A stretch of 42,245 nt of DNA from positions 1 through 42,245 of the forward strand of contig NZ_MKJY01000563.1 of assembly GCF_001942465.1 (NCBI RefSeq), read 5' to 3'. Below the pieces are notes generated by a model. That model was not told where the DNA came from. It saw nothing but the letters and a program-made list of their open reading frames with translations, and did no database searches. The position numbers and the translations under genes are program-made. Origin of the DNA: Actinomadura sp. CNU-125 (GTDB lineage Bacteria; Actinomycetota; Actinomycetes; Streptosporangiales; Streptosporangiaceae). Below, in pieces: positions 16,136 to 24,748 of the stretch. The first letter of the stretch is position 1, and every line of letters starts with the position of its first letter.

Positions 16136-16154
16136 ACGAGACGGACCGTCTCGT
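16136..16154. promoter_or_regulatory. TetR operator 2
   Basis: ACGAGACGGACCGTCTCGT is a perfect inverted repeat with 9-base arms around a central A, located between the SDR -10 and its start codon. It shares its core with operator 1. Confidence 0.75.
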
Positions 16155-16176
16155 CTATCGCCAGGAGGTGCGACAT

Positions 16177-16998
16177 ATGACCACCGCGCAAGCATGGTTC
16201 ATCACCGGCGCGACCCGCGGACTCGGCCGCGCGTTCACCGAGGCCGCCCTCGCCGCCGGGCACCGCGTCGCGGCCGCCGCCCGCGACCCCGAGCCGCTCG
16301 CCGACCTCGCCGCGGAACACCCGGACGACCTGGTGCTCCTCCCCCTGGACGTCTCCGACCGCGCCGCCGTGTTCCGTGCGGTGGACGACGCGAAGGCCGC
16401 GCTCGGAGGTCTCGACGTCGTCGTCAACAACGCGGGCGGGATGCTGTACGGGATGGTGGAGGAGGCCACGGAGGAGCAGATCCGGGCCCATCTCGACGTC
16501 AACTTCTTCGGCGCCGTCTGGGTGTCGCAGGCCGCGGTCCCGCACCTGCGCGCGCAGGGCTCGGGCCGGATCCTGCAGGTCACCTCGATGGGCACCGGCG
16601 GCGGCATGGCGTCCGTCGGGTTCTACGGGGCCGGCAAGTCCGCCCTCGACTCGGTCGCCGAGGCCCTCGCGATGGAGGTCGAGCGCTTCGGCGTCAAGGT
16701 GACGGTCGTCCAGATGGGCGGCTACGACACCGGGCTGTTCACCCGGGGCACGACGGCCACCGACCCCGACCCCGCCTACGCGTCCCTGCGCGCCGAGCTC
16801 GAAGAGATGTGGGGCGACGAAGCGGGCCCGGATCCGAGCTCCGCCGCCCCCGTCATCATGCGGCTGGCCGAGCTCCCGGACCCGCCCCGCCGCCTGATCG
16901 TCGGCAGCCGGTCCTACGACCAGGTCCAGCAGATGGACCGGGCCCGCGCGGAGCTGTACCGCGAGTGGGAGGAACTCAGCCGCCTGGCCCCCGGCTGA
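16177..16998 (+). CDS. SDR family oxidoreductase
   Basis: 273 residues, start ATG 16177 behind AGGAGG. The classical short-chain dehydrogenase features are complete: cofactor motif TGATRGLG at 10-17, NNAG at 83-86, catalytic Ser136, Tyr149 and Lys153 (YGAGK). The motif spacing fits an NADP(H)-using classical SDR. The substrate is unknown. It is divergent from a TetR gene with twin operators, so it is probably induced by its substrate or a related compound. Its last 23 bases overlap the end of the convergent second TetR gene. Confidence 0.92.
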   Translation: MTTAQAWFITGATRGLGRAFTEAALAAGHRVAAAARDPEPLADLAAEHPDDLVLLPLDVSDRAAVFRAVDDAKAALGGLDVVVNNAGGMLYGMVEEATEEQIRAHLDVNFFGAVWVSQAAVPHLRAQGSGRILQVTSMGTGGGMASVGFYGAGKSALDSVAEALAMEVERFGVKVTVVQMGGYDTGLFTRGTTATDPDPAYASLRAELEEMWGDEAGPDPSSAAPVIMRLAELPDPPRRLIVGSRSYDQVQQMDRARAELYREWEELSRLAPG

Positions 16999-17656
16999 CC
17001 TCCGCCCCCGTGCGCGCCCCCGCGTACTGGCGGCACTCCCCGGTGAACACGGCCGCCAGCTCCGCCCGGACGATCGACGCCGTCAGCTCCGCCGCGCTCC
17101 GGCCCTCCGCCCCGTCCGGGTCGCGGTAGACCTGCATGGCCAGGCCCTCGGTGACGGCCGTGAGCCGCACGGCCGCGGCCGTCTCGTCCACATCGGGGTC
17201 GACCTCCCCGCACTCCTTGCCGTTGTGGACGGCCCGCGCGGCGTCCAGGCGCAGCGCGCGGGCGGTCTCGGCGTCGACGCGCGCGAGCTCGGGCGCGTCC
17301 AGCGCGCGCCCCGCGAACGCCCGCGCCACCCGGAACTCGGTGCGCCGCGTCTCGTCCAGTGGCACCAGCTCGACCAGCGCCTCGGCCATGATGTGCGCGA
17401 TCGGCCGCCGATGCTGCGTCCCGGCCCGCGCATGCCGCTCGATCCGCTCCCGGATGCGTGCGCTGACCTGCGTGAACGCGTGCAGGAGCATGTCGTCCTT
17501 CGTGCGGAAGTAGTGCTGCACGAGCCCGACGGAGATGCCCGCGGCGGCGGCCGTGCGGGCCACGGTCACGGCGTCCAGCCCCTGTTCGGAGATCAGCTCG
17601 CACACCGCGAGCCCGATCTGGCGCTTGCGCGCCTCGTGGTCGGCGATTCTCGGCAC
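16976..17656 (-). CDS. TetR family regulator (controls the divergent serine hydrolase)
   Basis: 226 residues, GTG start at 17656. The helix-turn-helix reads LAVCELISEQGLDAVTVART, AAAAGISVGLVQHYFRTKDD. The ligand domain has the LDETRRTEFRVARAF pattern of the TetR_C_6/BetI-like group. The leader is very short, and the start codon abuts the promoter and operators of the divergent hydrolase gene. Confidence 0.9.
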   Translation of the reverse strand: MPRIADHEARKRQIGLAVCELISEQGLDAVTVARTAAAAGISVGLVQHYFRTKDDMLLHAFTQVSARIRERIERHARAGTQHRRPIAHIMAEALVELVPLDETRRTEFRVARAFAGRALDAPELARVDAETARALRLDAARAVHNGKECGEVDPDVDETAAAVRLTAVTEGLAMQVYRDPDGAEGRSAAELTASIVRAELAAVFTGECRQYAGARTGAEVSRGPGG

Positions 17657-17685
17657 TTGATTACCGTACCAGCATACGGTAAAAA
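17657..17685 (+). promoter_or_regulatory. Promoter of the serine hydrolase gene
   Basis: TTGATT (17657-17662), a 17-base spacer and TAAAAA (17680-17685). The first operator fills the spacer almost exactly, so a bound repressor would exclude RNA polymerase. Confidence 0.55.
17663..17680. promoter_or_regulatory. TetR operator A
   Basis: ACCGTACCAGCATACGGT: perfect 6-base arms ACCGTA/TACGGT with a 6-base centre. It repeats as operator B, 22 bases further on (centre to centre, about two helical turns). Confidence 0.75.
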
Positions 17686-17702
17686 CCGTACGACCATACG
17701 GT
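17685..17702. promoter_or_regulatory. TetR operator B
   Basis: ACCGTACGACCATACGGT: the same arms as operator A with a similar centre, just downstream of the hydrolase -10. Two near-identical sites on the same helix face suggest cooperative binding of two dimers. Confidence 0.75.
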
Positions 17703-17719
17703 TATCCGAGGAGCCACCC

Positions 17720-19150
17720 ATGTCCCGCATGCCGGCCGCCGTCCTGGCGGTCGTCCTGGGCGTTCTGTGCACGCTCATGTCCGTCCCCGTCCCCGCCCAC
17801 GCCGCCGATGCCGCCGCGGCCCCGTACGCCGAGATCGACGCCTACGTCCGCGACCGCATGCGCGAGTCCGGAGCCCCCGGCGTCTCCTACGCCGTCGTCG
17901 GACCGGACGGCCCGATCCACCACCGCTCGTGGGGCACCGACGGCCGCGGCGACCCGGTGACCGACCGGACCCCGTTCCTCTGGGGCTCGGTCGCCAAGCC
18001 CGTCACCGCGACGGGCGTCATGACGCTCGTCCAGTCCGGACGCCTCGGGCTGGACGACCGCGTCGCCGACCACGTCCCCGAGTTCACGTTCGACCCGGAC
18101 GTGACCGTCCGGCACCTCCTCGGCCAGACCTCGGGCATCCCCCCGGAGGCGACCTTCGAGATCGCCGACTGCCACGCCGCCGACTGCCCCCGCCCGGCCG
18201 GACGCCTCGCCGACCTCGACGACCTCGACCCCCTCGGCCCGCCCGGCACCGAGTACGCCTACACCAGCGCGAACTACGTCGCCCTCGCCGCCGTCGTCGA
18301 GGCCGTCACCGGACGCTCGTTCGCCGACTTCATGCGCGAAGCGGTGTTCGGCCCCGCCCACATGGACGGCGTCATAGCTGACGCGGAATCGGCAAAGAAA
18401 CTGGCGCCGGGCCACCAGTACCTTTGGGGCATCCCCACGGCAACGGCCGACGAGTACGACCCGCATGGCGCCGCCTACGGCTACATGGGCGGAGACCTCA
18501 ACGACCTGGCCGCATTCGCATCCGCACAACTGCGCCCCGGCTCGATGCTCACGCCCGAGTCCGTCCAGCAAATGCGTAAAGAGACCAAACCCGGAACCGG
18601 CTACGGCTTCGGGTGGCGCGTAGGCGGACTCGACGCGCCCCTGCAGAACGCCATCTGGCACACCGGCGCGACCCCCGGCTACTCCGCGATGATCTTCCTG
18701 CTGCCCGAACGCGACGTCGCGCTCGTCCTCCAGCAGAACCTGTACGGCCTCCTGCGGGACGACTCCGTCATGAAGATCGGCTTCGGTGCGGCCCGCGTCC
18801 TCGCAGGTGCCGAAGCGGACGACGCGCCGTTCGCGACCGTCCACCACGCCACCGTCTGGGGCACGACGGCGCTCGCCCTGGCGCTCGTCCTCACGACGGC
18901 CCGCTCGATCGCCGTCGTCCGCCGGCCCCGCTCGTCCCGCCGCGTCCGCGCGATCGCCGCCTGGTCCCTCGCGGGCCTCGTCCCCTGGCTGCTCCTCGCC
19001 GGAGTCCTCACCGTGCTCGACGCGCGCCGCCTGTGGGCATGGGTCCCCGACGCGACGATCGCCCTGTTCACGGCCGTGCTCGCGGGCACCGCGACCGCGA
19101 TCCTGCGCGCCGTGCGCCCGCACCAGCGAGACGAGGGAGAACAGGCGTGA
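17720..19150 (+). CDS. Secreted/membrane-anchored serine hydrolase (class C beta-lactamase fold)
   Basis: 476 residues, start ATG 17720 behind GAGGAG. A signal peptide covers residues 1-29 (ends VPAHAAD). The catalytic motifs of the beta-lactamase/D-Ala-D-Ala peptidase/esterase superfamily are present: SVAK at 90-93 (nucleophile Ser90), YTS at 181-183 in place of Tyr-x-Asn, and HTG at 313-315 in place of KTG. The C-terminal 110 residues hold three membrane helices, so the enzyme domain faces outward and is tethered at its C-terminus. The YTS/HTG variants favour peptidase or esterase activity over beta-lactamase. Control by the divergent TetR is likely. Confidence 0.88.
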   Translation: MSRMPAAVLAVVLGVLCTLMSVPVPAHAADAAAAPYAEIDAYVRDRMRESGAPGVSYAVVGPDGPIHHRSWGTDGRGDPVTDRTPFLWGSVAKPVTATGVMTLVQSGRLGLDDRVADHVPEFTFDPDVTVRHLLGQTSGIPPEATFEIADCHAADCPRPAGRLADLDDLDPLGPPGTEYAYTSANYVALAAVVEAVTGRSFADFMREAVFGPAHMDGVIADAESAKKLAPGHQYLWGIPTATADEYDPHGAAYGYMGGDLNDLAAFASAQLRPGSMLTPESVQQMRKETKPGTGYGFGWRVGGLDAPLQNAIWHTGATPGYSAMIFLLPERDVALVLQQNLYGLLRDDSVMKIGFGAARVLAGAEADDAPFATVHHATVWGTTALALALVLTTARSIAVVRRPRSSRRVRAIAAWSLAGLVPWLLLAGVLTVLDARRLWAWVPDATIALFTAVLAGTATAILRAVRPHQRDEGEQA

Positions 19151-19163
19151 AGCGCGCTCCCGC

Positions 19164-20653
19164 TCAGATCGGGAACCGGCGCTCGCCGTGCTGGACGCTG
19201 ACCCAGTGGTCGGTCGTGAACTCCTCGATCGCCCACTCGCCGCCGAACCGGCCGATGCCCGAAGCCTTCTCCCCGCCGAACGCCGTGTTCGCGTCGTCGT
19301 TCACGGGCGAGTCGTTCACGTGCGTCATCCCGGCGTCCACGCGCAGGGCGAAGCGGACGCCGCGCTCCACGTCCCGCGTGAACACCGCGCTCGACAGCCC
19401 GTACTCGGTGTCGTTCGCGATGCGCAGCGCGTCCTCCTCGCCGTCCGCCCGGATCACCGTGATCACCGGCCCGAAGACCTCCTCGCGGGCCGTGGCCACG
19501 TCGTTCCCCGCGAGCAGGACGTGCGGCGGCAGCAGCAGACCGGACGGCCCGCCCGGCTCGCCCCCGAGCACCTGCTCCGCGCCCTCCTCCCGGGCCCGCG
19601 CGACCTTGTCGCGGATCCCGTCGAGCTGGCTCCGGTTGACGACGGGCCCGATCCGCGTCGCCGGGTCGGACGGGTCGCCCGCCGCGAGCGTCCGCACCCG
19701 CTCGACGAACCGTTCGACGAACGCGTCGTGCACCGCCGCGTCCACGATCACCCGGTTCGCGATCATGCAGATCTGTCCCGAGTGGAAGAACGACCCGAAC
19801 ACCGCCGCGTCCACCGCACGGTCCAGGTCGGCGTCGTCCAGCACCACCAGCGGGCCGTTGCCCCCGAGCTCCAGCGCGAGCTTCTTCACCCCGGCCTTGC
19901 GGACGATCCCCTCGCCCACCGGCGTCGACCCGGTGAACGACACCATCCGGGCGAGCGGATGCTCGACGATCGCGTCCCCGATCTCGCCGCCGGACCCGAT
20001 CGTCACGTTCAGCACCCCGGGCGGCAGCCCCGCCTCGTCGAGGATCTTCGCGAGCAGCAGCGCGCCCGTCACCGGCGTGTCGCTCGCCGGTTTCAGCACC
20101 ACCGCGTCGCCCACGGCCAGCGCGGGCGCACCGAGCGGGCCGACAGCTGCACCGGGAAGTTCCACGGGCTGATGACGGCCACCACACCGATCGGCCGCCG
20201 GTACACGCGGTTCTCCTTGCCCGGGACGTCCGACGGCGTGATCCGCCCCTCGACATGGTGCGCCATCGACGCGGCCTCGTGCAGGACGGACCGTACGAGC
20301 CCCCATTCGAGCTCGCCCTTCGCGACCGTCCCCCCGCACTCGTGGACGATCCAGTCGACGATCTCGTCGTGGCGCGCCTCGAAGATCGCGGCTGCCGTAC
20401 GGAGCACACCGGCCCGTTCCCCGGGCGTCCGTGCGGCCCACCCCGGCTGCGCCTCGTGGGCCGCACGGAACGCCTCGTCCAGGTCGTCGGCGCCGGCCAG
20501 CGGGATCTCGGTCAGCGTGGCGCCGCTCCACGGGTCGAGGTCCGCCCTGGACCCGCCCGCGCGCCCGGCCCGCCACACCCCCGCGATCGGCATCGTGTCG
20601 AAGCCGTCGTAACGCTCGGGCGCGCCCGCCCGAGCGGACATGGTCTGCGTCAT
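19164..20653 (-). CDS. Aldehyde dehydrogenase, benzaldehyde-dehydrogenase-like, interrupted by a one-base deletion near 20127
   Basis: Start ATG 20653. The N-terminal part runs to SPWNFPVQLSARSV and then loses frame. PALAVGDAVVLKPASDTPVT continues in the second frame. One missing G in GTGCGCCC (minus strand) explains the break. The active-site Glu lies in KLALELGGNGP (near nt 19870) and the catalytic Cys in GQICMIANR (near nt 19769). The FTGSTPVGEGI and EEVFGPVITVI motifs are present. The pattern around SARSVAPALA and SDTPVTG resembles benzaldehyde/vanillin dehydrogenases. With the box genes about 1 kb away it could supply benzoate from benzaldehyde; that link is inference. Confidence 0.85.
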
Positions 20654-20720
20654 GCCCGCTGGGCTACCCGGACACGGACCGCCAAACTCGACACCCGCGA
20701 ACCGGCCCGCCCGCGGGCCC

Positions 20721-21347
20721 TCAGCACGTGCCGAGCAGGCCTTCGAGGGCGCCGCGCTCCGCCGAGTCCACGGTGAGGCCGTACCGCCACTTCACGTCGA
20801 TCCACGACCGGGCGTACATGCAGTGGAATCCGGCGCTGGGCGGCGTCCACTCGGCCGGGTCCTGGTCGCCCTTCGACTGGTTGACGTTGTCGGTGACCGC
20901 CCACAGCTGCGAGCTGTCCAGGTCGTTGGCGAACGCCTCGCGGCGGGACGTCGTCCAGCTCGACGCCCCGGAACGCCACGCCTCCGCCAGGGCCACCATG
21001 TGGTCGATGTCGATGTCCGACGGCTGCTTCCAGGTGGCGCCGTCGTACGGGCTGGTCCAGGAGCCGCCCGTCGGATAGCAGTCCGACCCGACCGTGACGT
21101 TCTGCCCGTCGCGTTGGAGCACCTTCTCCCGGGTGCTGCAGCCGCCGCCCTGGTCGCTCCAGTGCGGGAACTTCTCGCGGTCGTAGCCGGTCATCGATCC
21201 CTCGGCCCGGACGGTCAGGTCCGCGAGATGGCTCCGGGCGGTGGCCTCGCCCGGCGGCGGCGGTGGTTCGGCCGACGCGGGCGGCCCGGCGGCGACGAGG
21301 ACGGCGGCGGCGGCCGACACGGCGGCCACGGCGTAGAGCTTCTTCAC
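20721..21347 (-). CDS. Secreted HNH-family nuclease (DUF1524 / GmrSD-like)
   Basis: 208 residues with a signal peptide (MKKLYAVAAVSAAAAVLVAA, cleaved near ASA). The nuclease core is DIDHMVALAEAWRSGAS, with the catalytic His, then LWAVTDNVNQSKGDQDPAEW, the Asn and Lys/Asp part of the beta-beta-alpha metal site. Four cysteines (GGGCS, SDCYP, FHCMY, GTC) may form disulfides. This form is common as a secreted DNase in actinobacteria and is distinct from intracellular GmrSD restriction enzymes. It lies 67 bases upstream of the aldehyde dehydrogenase on the same strand; co-transcription is possible. Confidence 0.88.
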   Translation of the reverse strand: MKKLYAVAAVSAAAAVLVAAGPPASAEPPPPPGEATARSHLADLTVRAEGSMTGYDREKFPHWSDQGGGCSTREKVLQRDGQNVTVGSDCYPTGGSWTSPYDGATWKQPSDIDIDHMVALAEAWRSGASSWTTSRREAFANDLDSSQLWAVTDNVNQSKGDQDPAEWTPPSAGFHCMYARSWIDVKWRYGLTVDSAERGALEGLLGTC

Positions 21348-21611
21348 GACTGACCTCCCTATGTGGGGGGGAATCAGGCGCAGAGTCTCGTATGGCCGTT
21401 ATGGAGAAACATCGAGAAGCAAAACGCGAAATGTCCGCCTACCAACAAGGCGGGAACCTGCCGGCGCACGGCGACCACGGGGCGCGCACGTCGCCCCCGT
21501 GGTCCGAGCCGCTCACGGCAACGGACCGCCCGCAGTCTCATGCGACAACCTATTGACGCGACATCGTATTCCTGTGGAACATTGAGCCGTCGAGACCCTG
21601 GGAGGACAGCG
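21348..21611. other. Intergenic control region of the box operon
   Basis: About 260 bases between the divergent nuclease and boxC genes. TTGACG occurs at about 21553, and a TTCC-TGT-GGAA inverted repeat lies near 21569-21579, close to boxC. No good -10 at standard spacing was found. No gene is visible. Confidence 0.35.
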
Positions 21612-23312
21612 ATGACCACCTTGGCGAGCGAACCGGCGACCACGCCGCGGGAAGCCCGGGTCGAGTTCCGGACCGAGCCGTCCCGCTACCGGCACTGGCG
21701 GCTGACGTTCGACGGCCCGGTCGCCACACTGACGATGGACGTCGACGAAAACGGCGGCCTCGTGCCCGGCTACGAGCTGAAGCTGAACTCCTACGACCTG
21801 GGCGTGGACATCGAGCTGTACGACGCCGTCCAGCGGCTGCGGTTCGAGCACCCCGAAGTGCGGACGGTCGTGCTGACCGGCGGCAAGGAGAAGGTCTTCT
21901 GCGCCGGTGCGAACATCCGGATGCTGGCGGCGTCCGAGCACGCGTGGAAGGTGAACTTCTGCAAGTTCACCAACGAGACCCGCAACGGCATCGAGGACGC
22001 GACGGCGAACTCGGGGCAGACCTACATCGCCGCGTGCAACGGGACGGCGTCGGGCGGCGGCTACGAGCTGGCGCTCGCCTGCGAGCACATCATGCTCGTC
22101 GACGACCGTTCGTCGACCGTCTCGCTGCCGGAGCTGCCGCTGCTGGGCGTCCTGCCGGGGACGGGCGGCCTGACCCGGGTGTCGGACAAGCGGCACGTGC
22201 GCCGCGACCTGGCCGACTACTTCTCGACCAAGGCCGAAGGGATCGGCGGCGCGAAGGCCGTGCGATGGCGGCTCGTGGACGAGGTCGTCCCCCGGACGGC
22301 CTGGGCCGCGACCGTCCGGGAGCGCGCCGCGGCCTTCGCCGAACGATCGCCCCGGCCCGCGGACGCGCGCGGCATCGGGCTTCCCCCGCTGGACAAGACC
22401 CGCACCGACGACCGCGTCGCCTACCGGTACGTCGACGCGGTGCTGGACCGCGACCGGAGCACCGTGGAGATCACCGTGCTCGGTCCCGAGGAGGACGCGC
22501 CCGCCGACGCGTCCGGCGTCCACGCGCGGGGCGCCGACTTCTGGACCCTGGCGATGACCCGCGAGCTGGACGACCTGATCCTCGACCTGCGCACCAACGA
22601 GACCTCCCTCGGCACGTGGGTGCTGCGGACCCGGGGCGACGCGAAGCGGGTCCTCGCCCACGACGCGCTCCTGCTCGACAACGCCCGCGACTGGCTGGCG
22701 AACGAGATCGTCCTGTATCTCAAACGCACCTTCAAGCGCCTCGACGTCACGAGCCGCAGCCTCATCGCGCTGATCGAACCCGGCAGCTGCTTCGCCGGCT
22801 CCCTCCTCGAACCGGCGCTGGCCGCCGACCGCTCCTTCCAGCTCGCCGGGGTCTTCGAGGAGGTCGACCCGGACGCCGACCCCGCCGCGATCACGGTCGG
22901 TCCGATGAACCTGGGCCCCCTGCCGATGGGCAACGGCCTCACCCGCCTGGCCACCCGGTTCTTCGGCGACCCCGAAAGCCTGACCGCCGCCGAGTCGGCC
23001 CGGGGCGGGCCACTGGCCGCGGCGGACGCCGAGCGGCTCGGCCTGGTCACCTTCGCCCCCGACGACATCGACTGGGACGAGGAGGTCCGGATCGCGATCG
23101 AAGAACGCACCGGGTTCTCCCCGGACGCGCTGACCGGCCTGGAGGCCAACTACCGGTTCACCGGCCCCGAGACCCTCGAAACCAAGATCTTCGGACGGCT
23201 GACGGCCTGGCAGAACTGGATCTTCGACCGTCCCAACGCCTCCGGCCCCGACGGCGCCCTGCGCAAGTACGGCACCGGGCGGCGCGCCGACTTCGACAGG
23301 AAGCGAGTCTGA
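21612..23312 (+). CDS. boxC: Benzoyl-CoA-dihydrodiol lyase BoxC
   Basis: 566 residues, start ATG 21612 behind GGGAGGACAGC. It has a two-part crotonase-type fold: the first half contains CAGANIRMLAASEHAWKVNF and NGTASGGGYELALACEHIML, with the oxyanion-type glycines, and the second half a degenerate crotonase-like region (LIEPGSCFAGSLLEPALAAD). Length and motif order match BoxC, which opens the ring of 2,3-epoxybenzoyl-CoA (its hydrated form) to 3,4-dehydroadipyl-CoA semialdehyde and formate. boxB begins two bases after its stop. Confidence 0.93.
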   Translation: MTTLASEPATTPREARVEFRTEPSRYRHWRLTFDGPVATLTMDVDENGGLVPGYELKLNSYDLGVDIELYDAVQRLRFEHPEVRTVVLTGGKEKVFCAGANIRMLAASEHAWKVNFCKFTNETRNGIEDATANSGQTYIAACNGTASGGGYELALACEHIMLVDDRSSTVSLPELPLLGVLPGTGGLTRVSDKRHVRRDLADYFSTKAEGIGGAKAVRWRLVDEVVPRTAWAATVRERAAAFAERSPRPADARGIGLPPLDKTRTDDRVAYRYVDAVLDRDRSTVEITVLGPEEDAPADASGVHARGADFWTLAMTRELDDLILDLRTNETSLGTWVLRTRGDAKRVLAHDALLLDNARDWLANEIVLYLKRTFKRLDVTSRSLIALIEPGSCFAGSLLEPALAADRSFQLAGVFEEVDPDADPAAITVGPMNLGPLPMGNGLTRLATRFFGDPESLTAAESARGGPLAAADAERLGLVTFAPDDIDWDEEVRIAIEERTGFSPDALTGLEANYRFTGPETLETKIFGRLTAWQNWIFDRPNASGPDGALRKYGTGRRADFDRKRV

Positions 23313-23314
23313 GC

Positions 23315-24732
23315 ATGGCGATCACCGCGGACTACTCGGAGAAGATCCCCAACAACGTCGACCTGCACGAGGACCGCCGTCTGCAACGCGCGTTGGAGTC
23401 GTGGCAGCCGAACTTCCTGACCTGGTGGGACTCGATGGGCCCGACCCTGCCCACCCGGGACGTCTACCTGCGCACGGCCGTGAACGTCGGCCGCGAGGGC
23501 TGGGCGCACTTCGGCCACGTGGCGATGCGCGACTACCGCTGGGGCATCTTCCTCGCGGAACGCAAGCACGACCGGCGGATCGCGTTCGGGCAGCACAAGG
23601 GCGAGCCCGCCTGGCAGAAGGTCCCCGGCGAGTACCGCGCCGACCTGCGGCGGCTCATCGTGATCCAGGGCGACACCGAACCCGCGTCCGTCGAGCAGCA
23701 GCGCAACCTCGGCGCCACCGCGCCCAGCCTCTACGACCTGCGCAACCTGTTCCAGGTGAACGTGGAGGAAGGCCGCCACCTGTGGGCGATGGTCTACCTC
23801 CTGCACGCCTACTTCGGCCGCGAAGGCCGCGAAGAGGCCGAGGAACTGCTCCACCGCAACTCCGGCAGCGAGGAGTCGCCCCGTATCCTCGGCGCGTTCA
23901 ACGAGGAAACCCCCGACTGGCTCTCCTTCTTCATGTTCACCTACTTCACCGACCGGGACGGCAAGTACCAGCTGGGCACGTTGAAGGAATCGGCGTTCGA
24001 CCCGCTCAGCCGGACGTGCGAGTCATGCTGAAGGAGGAGTCGCACCACATGTTCGTCGGCACCACCGGTATCGACCGCGTGGTCCGGCGGACGGTCGAGT
24101 TGATGCGCGAGCACGACACCGACGACGTGACCGGACACGGCGGCATCCCCCTGAACGTGATCCAGAAGTACATCAACTTCCACTACTCGGTCTCCCTCGA
24201 CCTGTTCGGCGGCGAGACCTCCACCAACGTCGCGAACTACTACACCGCCGGACTGAAGGGCCGCTGGTCCGAGGAACGCCGCAAGGACGACCACCGCCTC
24301 GTCGACGACTCGATCCTCGTCGACGCCGTAGTGGACGGCGGCATCGGCCGGACGGAGGTGTCCGCGCTCGTCGGCCTGAACACCGACCTGCGACGCGAGT
24401 ACACCGGCGACTGCCGGAACGGCGTCAACCGCTGGAACCGCATCCTCGACGAAGCGGGCATCGAGTATCGGCTGCGCCTCCCGCACGTCGCGTTCAACCG
24501 CCGGGTCGGCGCGTTCGCCGGCATCGAGGCGACCCCGGACGGCGAGGTCGTGCCGTCCGCGCAATGGCACCGGCGCAAGGGCGACTGGCTGCCGACCGAC
24601 GTCGACAAGACGCACGTCCGCTCGCTGATGCGGCCCGTCCACGAACCCGGCAAGATCGCCGCCTGGATCGCGCCGCCCCGCCAGGGGATCAACGGCAACC
24701 CGTTCGACTACGACTACGTCCACCTGGCCTGA
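23315..24732 (+). CDS. boxB: Benzoyl-CoA 2,3-epoxidase subunit BoxB, interrupted by a one-base deletion near 24023
   Basis: Start ATG 23315. BoxB is a diiron enzyme that epoxidises benzoyl-CoA with O2, with electrons from BoxA. The first iron motif EEGRH is at residues 151-155, with another probable ligand Glu near 122. The first frame ends at TGA about 24028, immediately after RTCES. The expected RTCEF-MLKEESHHMFVG continues in the next frame to 24732. One missing T (GAGTCATG for GAGTTCATG) explains it. The second EEXXH-type iron motif falls just after the break, so a truncated protein could not be active. The C-terminus (NGNPFDYDYVHLA) is typical of BoxB. Confidence 0.92.
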
Positions 24733-24748
24733 AAGCGGGCAGCGGCAG

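Noticed and set aside
18679..20466. A 595-codon open frame on the minus strand
   Set aside because: Arg/Gly-rich with no domains. It covers the antisense strand of the serine hydrolase and an alternative frame of the aldehyde dehydrogenase.
20721..21347. GmrSD-type restriction or defence gene
   Set aside because: The protein has a signal peptide and lacks the DUF262 part, so it is a secreted nuclease rather than an intracellular restriction enzyme.
24020..24035. Programmed frameshift in boxB
   Set aside because: BoxB homologues are single-frame. One missing T restores the conserved CEFMLKEE sequence, and many other genes here show the same type of loss.
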